DNA of 9,880 bases from Actinomycetes bacterium. Lineage in GTDB: Bacteria > Actinomycetota > Acidimicrobiia > Acidimicrobiales > RAAP-2. Positions 1-5,581 of this stretch are shown piece by piece (the stretch's first letter is position 1; each line of letters opens with the position of its first letter). The notes beneath the pieces are model-generated. The model was not told the origin of the DNA. It was given only the letters and a program-made list of their open reading frames with translations, and did not search any database. A program made the translations under genes and the position numbers. The stretch is from positions 1-9,880 of the forward strand of contig JAJYDR010000090.1 of NCBI GenBank assembly GCA_021777285.1, written 5' to 3'.

Positions 1-71
1 TCATCTCGATTCCTCTCTTCCAGTAGTCGACCGCCCAACGGCGAACGGGGAATTCCGATAGTCCGACGCTA

Positions 72-83
72 ATTTTCGAAAAT
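72..83. promoter_or_regulatory. 12-bp perfect palindrome ATTTTCGAAAAT
   Basis: The twelve bases are a perfect palindrome in an AT-rich pocket of otherwise GC-rich DNA, about 205 bp before the secreted-protein gene. This could be half of an operator or a dimer-binding site. It is short, no second copy was noticed, and chance cannot be excluded. Confidence 0.25.
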
Positions 84-101
84 GTTGAGACCTGAAGAAT
101 C

Positions 102-120
102 GTCTGTGAAGAGTCTGTGA
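102..120 (-). promoter_or_regulatory. Tandem direct repeat resembling a PhoP/OmpR-family box
   Basis: GTCTGTGA occurs at 102-109 and again at 113-120, an 11-bp period. On the minus strand this reads TCACAGA, four bases, TCACAGA. Two 7-bp units with a 4-bp spacer is the arrangement bound by OmpR/PhoB-family response regulators, and mycobacterial PhoP is known to prefer TCACAGC-N4-TCACAGC. The match in layout and six of seven bases per unit is seen directly; binding by such a regulator is inferred. The site lies about 170 bp before the gene starting at 289. Confidence 0.35.
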
Positions 121-276
121 GACACGACATCGCACGGTTGCGGGTACTTCATGACCAGGGAGTACCGGAATCCGAGGGTCGTCGCGGTTTAGTTCACGAG
201 TGCGCACTACGGATCAGGGGGGCGTTGGATTCATTGACGGTCTGTACGCGAAGGGCTGGAGTGGACAGTATGGGAC

Positions 277-283
277 GAGGAGG
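277..283 (+). promoter_or_regulatory. Ribosome binding site GAGGAGG
   Basis: A strong Shine-Dalgarno sequence ends 5 bases before the ATG at 289 but only 2 bases before the GTG at 286. The spacing favours the ATG as the real start of the secreted-protein gene. Confidence 0.7.
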
Positions 284-288
284 TCGTG

Positions 289-1089
289 ATGCGAAACCTG
301 CGGCGTGTCATCGGTGTCACCGTGCTGGTCGCGGTCTCGTTCGTCGGATTACGCGGCGGTGCGGTCCCCTTTGGTGAGGTGTCCGCCGCCTCGCGTGTCG
401 CTGTGGTGCCGTGCACGACCGCGCTCGCGACGCTCACAGCGACGACCGACCACGCACGCTATCGATCCGGCACGCCAGTGCGTTTCACCGTCACGTTGCA
501 TAACCATGCCACGACGGCCTGTTCCTACGTGATTGGGCCGACGTCGCCGAGTTATCGCGTGCTCAACGCCGTTGGCACCACGGTCTGGGGGTCGTGCTGG
601 ATGGGTGGTGCGCCCAGCCCGTGCGCTGATTTCCTCGTGCAGCGAACCCTCGCCGCCGGTGCGACGGTGCACCAGCGGTTCAGTTGGGACCAGCGCAGCG
701 GTGCGCCGGACCAGCTGGTCCCCACGGGCCACTACCGGTTCTCGGTGTCCCTCCAGGGACTTGGCGCGTCGACCTCGTTCGTGCTGGAGCGACCACGCAC
801 CCTCGTGCTCGGGATCGCTGACGCCGGTCGACAGTTCACGGTCTCGGTGGGAGCGCGAGTCACAGTGACGCTGCCAACGGCCGGCGTGCTGCAGTGGGGA
901 ACCGTCCACGTAAGTGACCCCTCAGTCCTCTCGATGCTCCCCATCCCGACACCGCTCGGCGTGACCATGTTCGAGGCGGCCCACGCGGGTGTCGCCGTGA
1001 TCACCGCGACGGGTAACCCCACCTGTTCCCCCCAGTGCCTGATGCCGAGTCGACTGCTCAGCATCACTGTCGTAGTCCGCCCAACCTGA
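289..1089 (+). CDS. Secreted protein with BsuPI-like domain and C-terminal Ig-like domain
   Basis: This 266-residue protein is probably exported. Residues 1-35 form a signal peptide: a basic start (MRNLRR), a hydrophobic core at about 8-20, and likely cleavage near VSAAS. Residues about 45-165 resemble the BsuPI/intracellular-proteinase-inhibitor fold: a Y.SG.PV.FTVTL.N pattern, a central VWGSCW at 99-104, an L-A-A-G turn, then W-D-Q and P-T-G-H-Y-R before the last strand. Residues about 172-264 look like a small Ig/BIG-type domain with SDPSVL at 209-214 and the pattern AG.A.ITATG.P.C...C. Six cysteines (42, 78, 103, 112, 246, 250) could form disulfides outside the cell. The ATG at 289 is preferred over the GTG at 286 because of Shine-Dalgarno spacing. 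It stands alone and converges on the HD-GYP gene. No enzyme activity is visible, and BsuPI similarity does not prove protease inhibition. The reading frame is certain; the function is unknown. Confidence 0.85.
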   Translation: MRNLRRVIGVTVLVAVSFVGLRGGAVPFGEVSAASRVAVVPCTTALATLTATTDHARYRSGTPVRFTVTLHNHATTACSYVIGPTSPSYRVLNAVGTTVWGSCWMGGAPSPCADFLVQRTLAAGATVHQRFSWDQRSGAPDQLVPTGHYRFSVSLQGLGASTSFVLERPRTLVLGIADAGRQFTVSVGARVTVTLPTAGVLQWGTVHVSDPSVLSMLPIPTPLGVTMFEAAHAGVAVITATGNPTCSPQCLMPSRLLSITVVVRPT

Positions 1090-1107
1090 GTTCGGACAGC
1101 CCGGGGG

Positions 1108-1138
1108 GTCGAAGCCGCCGAAGGGTCAGGCGGTCGAC
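1108..1138. terminator. Possible bidirectional hairpin between convergent genes
   Basis: GTCGA plus CCGCC (1108-1112 and 1115-1119, with a two-base bulge) can pair with GGCGG plus TCGAC (1129-1138) around a 9-base loop. It lies just after the stop of the secreted-protein gene and spans the stop codon of the HD-GYP gene. There is no clear T-tract on either strand, so it is only a weak candidate terminator. Confidence 0.3.
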
Positions 1139-2622
1139 TTTGCGTCTTCGAACTGGAAACCCGCCGCGAAGACTCGGAGACACGCTTTGACGACGTCGGC
1201 GTCGTAGAGCATCCCGGCGCCGCGGCCGACCTCGGCGAGGGCCTCGTCGATACCGAGTGACGAGCGATAGGGGCGGTGGTGGGACATCGCTTCGACGACG
1301 TCAGCGACCGCGACGATCCGGGCCGGCCAGCTGATCGCCTCGCCGCGCAGGCCGTCGGGGTAGCCCGAGCCGTCGAGGCGCTCGTGATGTTGGTGGGCGA
1401 CTTCAGGAATGGGACTCGGTAGGCCGCTCTCGGTCATGATGTCGCTGCCAGTGGTTGGGTGCTTGCGCATGAGTTCGAACTCGAGGGGGTTGAGCTTGCC
1501 GGGCCGGGTCAGGATCTCGGCGGGGATTGACATCTTGCCGATGTCGTGAACCTCGGCTGCCTGGCCGATCATCTCGGCGACGCGACGGGGTTCGCCGAGT
1601 TCGAGGGCGATGGCGACGCTGAGTTCGGCGACGTGGCGTTGATGACCGGCGGTGTAGGGGTCGCGCAGTTCGCTCATCGACGTGAGCGCCCGCAGCGTGC
1701 CTGTCAGCGCCTCATTGAGGCGTTGGACCGAGCGCACGTGGGACAGGTCGAACTCGACCTCGTAGACCACGGCGTGGAGCCCCTGGATCGTCCAGTCGTC
1801 GAACTCGTTCTCGTGGTTGGAGAAGACGTTGAGCACGAGGCGCCGTTCGTGTGCCGTGAAGGGCAGGGCGATGGCTGAATGCAGCCCTAATGACTCCATC
1901 TCGTTCACCCACTCGCGCATGAGTGGCAGGTCCGCTGTATTGGCGACCTGCGTGATCCCGGTTTGTGCGGCGGTCCCGGTGAGACCCGAACCGGTCTTGG
2001 TCGAGGTCGCGAGTTCCGCAATCACGCGCTCGAGTTCATCCACCATGCCCGAGGCGTAGCGGATCGCCGTCGCCCGGCCGACACCTTCGGTGATGAACAC
2101 CACGGCGTAGTGTCCTGTGGTGTGCAGCGTCTCACAGAGCGCTTCGAAATACTCGGTTTCGGACTCGACGACCGTGACGATGCGGATGACCGCCAGTGCG
2201 ACCTCCAGGTTCCGGCGGTTCTGGATGAGTTCGGTGACGTCGTAGTAGGAGGCGAGCACGCCGATCTGAACCCTATCGACCATGGCCGGGTAGGTATTGA
2301 CAGAGAGCCAGCGGAACGCTCGACCGCGCACGCTGAGTCCAATCGTCGTGCCAAAGACGCACTGGCCGGTTCGATTGGTCACGCGGGTCGGATCGGCGTC
2401 GTTAGCGAGCGAGACGCCGTGCTCGTCCTCGGTGCGCCAAGGCAAGGACTCGAGCGACTGACCCACGAACTCGTCGCGGCTCATCGTGAGGAGCGTGGTC
2501 GCCGCGTGATTGCAGTCGCGCACGACGAGGTCATTGTCGAAGAGGACCCAACCCATGGGAGTCGCCTGACCGACCCCACTGGTCTGCAGCGTTGTTTCGA
2601 GGTTGTAGATCGAATCGCCCAT
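1126..2622 (-). CDS. PAS-GAF-HD-GYP cyclic-di-GMP phosphodiesterase
   Basis: This 498-residue cytosolic sensor protein is expected to hydrolyse cyclic di-GMP to pGpG or GMP. No membrane segment is seen. Residues about 15-135 form a PAS domain (GWVLFDNDLVVRDCN near the start, ending in a Y-Y-D-V-T-E strand). Residues about 140-295 form a GAF domain (GSGLTGTAAQTG, then LHSAIALPF). Residues about 305-490 are an HD-GYP domain: DPYTAGH at 321-327, the metal-binding HDIGK at 359-363, KHP at 387-389, HHERLDGSGYP at 412-422, and the later VADVVEAM and RPYRSSL motifs. All hallmark residues are present, so it should be active. The ATG at 2622 is preceded by AGGCGG at 8 bases. It is divergent from the M23-like secreted protein and shares its 91-bp upstream region. 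The PAS and GAF ligands are unknown, and no partner regulator or diguanylate cyclase lies in the window. Confidence 0.93.
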   Translation of the reverse strand: MGDSIYNLETTLQTSGVGQATPMGWVLFDNDLVVRDCNHAATTLLTMSRDEFVGQSLESLPWRTEDEHGVSLANDADPTRVTNRTGQCVFGTTIGLSVRGRAFRWLSVNTYPAMVDRVQIGVLASYYDVTELIQNRRNLEVALAVIRIVTVVESETEYFEALCETLHTTGHYAVVFITEGVGRATAIRYASGMVDELERVIAELATSTKTGSGLTGTAAQTGITQVANTADLPLMREWVNEMESLGLHSAIALPFTAHERRLVLNVFSNHENEFDDWTIQGLHAVVYEVEFDLSHVRSVQRLNEALTGTLRALTSMSELRDPYTAGHQRHVAELSVAIALELGEPRRVAEMIGQAAEVHDIGKMSIPAEILTRPGKLNPLEFELMRKHPTTGSDIMTESGLPSPIPEVAHQHHERLDGSGYPDGLRGEAISWPARIVAVADVVEAMSHHRPYRSSLGIDEALAEVGRGAGMLYDADVVKACLRVFAAGFQFEDAKSTA

Positions 2623-2655
2623 ACGTCACACCGCCTGTCACTCGTGCGCCGCCGT

Positions 2656-2695
2656 GGCGGGCCGACGTCGAGAAACTTAGCGGAGTCGGCCCGCC
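2656..2695. promoter_or_regulatory. 11-bp perfect inverted repeat in divergent intergenic region
   Basis: GGCGGGCCGAC at 2656-2666 is matched exactly by its reverse complement at 2685-2695, with an 18-base spacer that is more AT-rich (AGAAACTTAG). It sits in the 91 bp between two divergent starts. It could be an operator controlling both genes or a stem in one leader RNA. There is no T-tract, and both genes point away from it, so a terminator is unlikely. The repeat is certain; the role is inferred. Confidence 0.5.
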
Positions 2696-2713
2696 GCGTC
2701 CCGGACAGTCGTC

Positions 2714-4153
2714 GTGGGAAGATGGCGTGTGCGGCGATTCACCGATCATCGAGATCACTGGGACCTCACGCGCCGATTCTCGCGGCGCGGCTTTCGTCGA
2801 CGCCGTTACGCCACGGCCGCGGGCGCACTGTTCGTAGCGGGTTCGCTCGCACCACTCCCGCTCGCTGCGACCACGCCGCCAGTGACGGTCATCGCGGTGG
2901 GTGCCCCTTACCACGGTTCGCCGGCACCAGCGAGTCCCGCGGTTGTGGCGATCGCTGGCGGTCCCGGCGGCCACGGGTACTACGTGCTGCGAAGCGACGG
3001 GACGGTGAGCGCCTACGGCGCGGCCGCCTACGGATCGATCGTCGCGGGTTCACTGCCCGTCGACGTCACCGCGACGGGCATAGCGCTCGACCCCGCGACG
3101 GGCGGGTACTGGATCGTCTGCTCGAACGGCGTCGTGCGGGCGTTCCATGCCCCCTTTCGCGGCGAGCCGCACATCCCGTCGGGCGGCTGGGGCCAGTACC
3201 CGGCGGCCGTCGCCATCGCGAGTACGGCGAACGGCTCGGGCTACTACGTGCTGCGCGCCAACGGCGCGGTCGACGCGTTCGGCGCACCGCGCCAGGGGTC
3301 CCTCGCGGGGCGGCTCCACTACGGCACGACCGCGCCAGTCACCGCGACGGGGATAGCGCTTGACCCCGCGACCGGCGGCTACTGGATCACCACGTCGACC
3401 GGCGGCGTCTTCGGCTTTGACGCGCCGCGCTACGGCTCACCGCTCGACCTCGCCCACGGTCACTACAACGGCGTCGCGACGGTCGGTATCGCCGCGACGC
3501 CCTCGGGCTACCTCGTCGCGCGCGCCAACGGCGAGGTCGACGCCTTCTCGGCGAGGGCGAACACCGTGCGCGACAACGCATCAAAGCTCGCCTTCGGCGC
3601 GACGGTGAGCGGGGTAGCCACCGCGACCGGGGGGTACTACCTCGCCCTCGACCTCTCGCCGCGCCAGGGGTACTACAACCCCTTGCGCGCGCTGACCTCA
3701 CTCGTGCCCCAGGAGATCGACCAGGGCGTCGACTACTGCGGTTCGGGGCCGATCTACGCCCTCGGCGACGGCGTCGTCACCAACCTGTACGACCCGAGCT
3801 GGCCGAGCGGGGTGTTCATCTCGTATCGCCTGAGCGACGGACCAGCGGCCGGTCACGTCGTCTACGTCGCCGAGAACGTCACGCCGACGGTCTCGATCGG
3901 TGAACACGTGAACGCTGGGACGGTCGTTGGCATCTTGCACGACGCGAAGACCTGCCTCGAAACCGGGTGGGCGCGCGACACGGGTCGCGCGGGCTACGCC
4001 GCGGGCTTCACCCAGTTCAACGGCAAGAACTCGACCGCTTTCGGGCTGAACTTCAGCGCGCTGCTCGACGTCCTCGGCGCCCGACCAGGTCTCGTCCAGC
4101 CCGACGGTCCGCCGGGAACCCTCCCGGTCGGTTGGCCGACCTGGGCGGCGTGA
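2714..4153 (+). CDS. Secreted repeat protein with degenerate M23-like peptidase domain
   Basis: This 479-residue protein is likely exported: a long basic N-region (about 1-31, including SRRGFR at 23-28) precedes a hydrophobic core at about 33-51 ending LPLAA. Residues 77-313 hold about six repeats, each with an I-A or V-A strand, G-Y-Y/W, an (S/A)-N/D-G turn, and A-F/Y-G/D-A-P. They recall propeller-like surface repeats common in Acidimicrobiia. Residues about 322-455 match the lysostaphin/M23 fold: DQGVDY (336-341), PIYALGDGVV, GHVVYVAENV, and V-N-A-G-T-V-V-G. The first zinc histidine of the HxGxD motif is D336, and the HxH position reads C-L-E-T-G-W (414-419), so peptidase activity is unlikely and a binding or scaffold role at the cell wall is more plausible. 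Start: GTG 2714 has little Shine-Dalgarno support; GTG 2729, preceded by GGGAAGA at 6 bases, is a good alternative. The gene ends 4 bp before the convergent Hdr operon stop. Confidence 0.88.
   Translation: MGRWRVRRFTDHRDHWDLTRRFSRRGFRRRRYATAAGALFVAGSLAPLPLAATTPPVTVIAVGAPYHGSPAPASPAVVAIAGGPGGHGYYVLRSDGTVSAYGAAAYGSIVAGSLPVDVTATGIALDPATGGYWIVCSNGVVRAFHAPFRGEPHIPSGGWGQYPAAVAIASTANGSGYYVLRANGAVDAFGAPRQGSLAGRLHYGTTAPVTATGIALDPATGGYWITTSTGGVFGFDAPRYGSPLDLAHGHYNGVATVGIAATPSGYLVARANGEVDAFSARANTVRDNASKLAFGATVSGVATATGGYYLALDLSPRQGYYNPLRALTSLVPQEIDQGVDYCGSGPIYALGDGVVTNLYDPSWPSGVFISYRLSDGPAAGHVVYVAENVTPTVSIGEHVNAGTVVGILHDAKTCLETGWARDTGRAGYAAGFTQFNGKNSTAFGLNFSALLDVLGARPGLVQPDGPPGTLPVGWPTWAA
2942..3652 (+). 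repeat. Six tandem propeller-like coding repeats
   Basis: The coding sequence is internally repetitive, with units at residues about 77-110, 116-154, 163-198, 208-244, 254-285 and a shorter sixth at 295-313. Units two and four share the residues TATGIALDPATGGYWI. At DNA level, 3068-3115 and 3341-3388 are identical at 44 of 48 positions, an offset of 273 bp (91 codons). This suggests duplication of a two-unit block within the gene, with units 1 and 3 also most alike (SGYYVL..NG/DG). Confidence 0.75.
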
Positions 4154-4167
4154 CGGGTCAGACCGTC
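4152..4167. terminator. Small hairpin at convergent gene ends
   Basis: GACGG (4152-4156) and CCGTC (4163-4167) can form a 5-bp stem with a 6-base loop that contains the stop codon of the minus-strand operon and adjoins the stop of the plus-strand gene. No T-tract follows on either strand. It is a weak candidate for a shared terminator. Confidence 0.25.
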
Positions 4168-5336
4168 GTGCTCGCGAGGGACTGGAAGAAGAGCGCGATG
4201 GGCCGGTAGATGACGTGGGCGAACTTCATGAAGGGCACCAGCACGAGCAGTTCCATGGCGAGTGAGACGTGGGCGACGAACATCCAGTAGCCCCAGGTCG
4301 GCGCGCCGGGCAGGTAGAGGGCGAGTTCGGTGAGCAGCCCACTTGCGCCGACGACCCAGAGCAGGGTGAGAAAGACCCAGTCCGACTGGTGTGAGAAGGC
4401 GCTCGCCTGGTTCGAGTGGCGAAGCCGGCTCACGATCATCGTCGTGACGCCGGCGACCATCGCGAGGCCCGCCACGGTGCCGAGTAGACGCACCGGGTAC
4501 CACAGGGGTTCGGGCGTACCCGTCGCGCGCACCCCGGCTAGGGAGAGCCCGTAGTCGAGCATCGTCGCGACCAGCAGTCCGATGAAGCCCCACATGACCG
4601 TCGCGTGCACGATCCACCGCTTCTCGTACCAGTGCTCGGCGGGGTCCGCGTCGGCGCAATCGTCGCGGAAGCGCTTCTGGCCGAGGGACTCGACGGCGAC
4701 CGCGGACCAGGCGCCACGCCAGGCCCGGCGCCACGAGGCGATCCCGACGACGAGGTCGCGTCCGTGCACGCCCTCGCGGCGGGCGAGCCCGTGGACCATG
4801 GTCGAGACACCCGCGAGCGCGACGAGTACGACGGCGATCATCACGGCGACCCCGGTCCAGTGCACGACGCCGTCGGGCAGGAACGAGAAGAGCCGTAGCG
4901 ACTGGCGCGGCTCGGCGCCGCTCATGAGCGTGAAGAACGTCGCGAAGGCCGCCGCGAGCGCGACGAGCACGCCCGAGCCCACGGCCGGGTGGACGTAGAG
5001 GGCGCGCGCGATCCCGGTGCGGTCGTAGCTCGCGATGGCGTAGCGCCGCGCGGCGGCCATGTACTCGCCGGGATCGGCTCGCTGCGGGCAGCTCTCGCTG
5101 CAAAGTCCGCAGTGGTAACAGGCCCAGAGCTCCTTACTCCCGAGGAGCTCATCGCGCAGCCCGACCTGCCCGTAGCGGATCATGCGCCGGGGGAACGTGC
5201 CGTCGTTGTTCGAGAGCGGGCAGATGGCGCTGCAGTTGCCGCAACTGAAGCAGGCCGAGACGTCAGCGGCCCCGAAACGCTGGATGTCGGCGAGCAGCCC
5301 GGGGTCGACCGTGGTGACCTCGATGACGGCGCTCAC
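4158..5336 (-). CDS. HdrC-type ferredoxin fused to cytochrome-b-like membrane domain (QmoC-like)
   Basis: This 392-residue protein probably moves electrons between a soluble Hdr-like complex and membrane quinones. Residues 20-100 are an HdrC-type ferredoxin with two complete [4Fe-4S] motifs: C29, C32, C35, C39 and C73, C76, C79, C83, each followed by proline. Residues about 118-377 are a membrane domain with six predicted helices (about 118-138, 159-181, 243-262, 280-303, 319-341, 348-370), similar to the HdrE/DsrM/NarI type. H244, H356 and H374 lie in or near helices and are candidate haem ligands. A cytosolic loop at about 183-240 separates helices 2 and 3. HdrC-HdrE fusion is the known layout of QmoC, whose family passes electrons between menaquinol and HdrA-like subunits. 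The GTG at 5336 overlaps the previous stop (GTGA) and has GAGG at 7 bases. It is the last gene of the operon. There is no CCG domain, so it is not a heterodisulfide-reducing subunit by itself. Confidence 0.85.
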   Translation of the reverse strand: MSAVIEVTTVDPGLLADIQRFGAADVSACFSCGNCSAICPLSNNDGTFPRRMIRYGQVGLRDELLGSKELWACYHCGLCSESCPQRADPGEYMAAARRYAIASYDRTGIARALYVHPAVGSGVLVALAAAFATFFTLMSGAEPRQSLRLFSFLPDGVVHWTGVAVMIAVVLVALAGVSTMVHGLARREGVHGRDLVVGIASWRRAWRGAWSAVAVESLGQKRFRDDCADADPAEHWYEKRWIVHATVMWGFIGLLVATMLDYGLSLAGVRATGTPEPLWYPVRLLGTVAGLAMVAGVTTMIVSRLRHSNQASAFSHQSDWVFLTLLWVVGASGLLTELALYLPGAPTWGYWMFVAHVSLAMELLVLVPFMKFAHVIYRPIALFFQSLASTTV

Positions 5337-5581
5337 GAGCGGACCTCGAGGGCGGCGTACTGGAAGAATCCGTCGTCGGTCGGTTCACGCAGCTCGACGA
5401 GCTTGGCGTAGCGGCGCATGCCCATGACCCAGTACATGACCTCCTCGCTCGGTCGCCCGAGAGCGTCGGCGATCTCGGGCACGGTGCGGGGCCCATCGGC
5501 GAGCACCGCAAGGATTGGTCGGTGCATGAGTGGCTCCTCGCGGATCACCTCACGGACGTCTCGGTTCAGTGTGCTGGTCAC
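5333..5581 (-). CDS. Small winged-helix-like protein coupled to Hdr genes
   Basis: This 82-residue protein begins at GTG 5581, which overlaps the previous stop as GTGA and has a strong GGAGGT ribosome site 9 bases upstream. A longer reading frame up to 5788 would run through the preceding gene and is not believed. Residues about 20-80 look like a winged helix-turn-helix: a first helix (RPILAVLADG), a second helix (TVPEIADALG, 33-42), a recognition-like helix (SEEVMYWVMGMRRYAKL, 45-61), then a wing with E-P-T-D-D-G-F-F-Q-Y. There are no cysteines, so it is not itself an electron carrier. It sits between the HdrA paralogue and the membrane subunit and overlaps the next start by four bases, so its level should track the complex. 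It could be a local transcription regulator or, like other wHTH folds, a protein-binding structural subunit. The exact family was not recognised. Confidence 0.82.
   Translation of the reverse strand: MTSTLNRDVREVIREEPLMHRPILAVLADGPRTVPEIADALGRPSEEVMYWVMGMRRYAKLVELREPTDDGFFQYAALEVRS
5344..5347 (-). promoter_or_regulatory. Ribosome binding site for the HdrC-E fusion
   Basis: The minus strand reads GAGG seven bases before the GTG at 5336, inside the end of the winged-helix gene. It supports the GTGA-overlap start for the membrane subunit. Confidence 0.55.

Larger units (their letters stand above)
1..288. other. Upstream non-coding region, no convincing gene
   Basis: I see no supported gene here. 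A reading frame of 68 codons on the minus strand (stop at 1-3) and a plus-strand frame from 117 have no recognisable domain and no convincing ribosome site. The stretch around 50-125 is visibly more AT-rich than the rest of the window, as expected of a promoter or regulatory region. It contains a 12-bp palindrome at 72-83 and two copies of GTCTGTGA with an 11-bp period at 102-120. A TTGACG hexamer lies at 234-239, but no good -10 element sits at the right distance, so I do not call a promoter. The gene it most likely serves is the secreted protein at 289, though a gene to the left of the window could also use it. Confidence 0.5.

Noticed and set aside
1..207. A 68-residue minus-strand frame at the left edge
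   Set aside because: It has no domain, signal or good ribosome site, and it overlaps the AT-rich regulatory stretch.
234..262. Sigma-70-like promoter with TTGACG at 234-239
   Set aside because: The bases at a 17-bp spacing (257-262) do not resemble a -10 element, and no extended -10 was seen.
1963..3363. A 466-codon plus-strand frame
   Set aside because: It is antisense to the HD-GYP gene and then out of frame with the repeat protein. Its product is arginine-rich and has no recognisable domain, as expected for a shadow frame in GC-rich DNA.
3677..4078. Active M23 zinc endopeptidase
   Set aside because: The first ligand histidine and the HxH motif are replaced (D336; C-L-E-T-G-W).
3994..5103. 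A 369-codon minus-strand frame
   Set aside because: It runs in another frame through the HdrC-E gene and the end of the M23-like gene. The product is highly arginine-rich with no domain.
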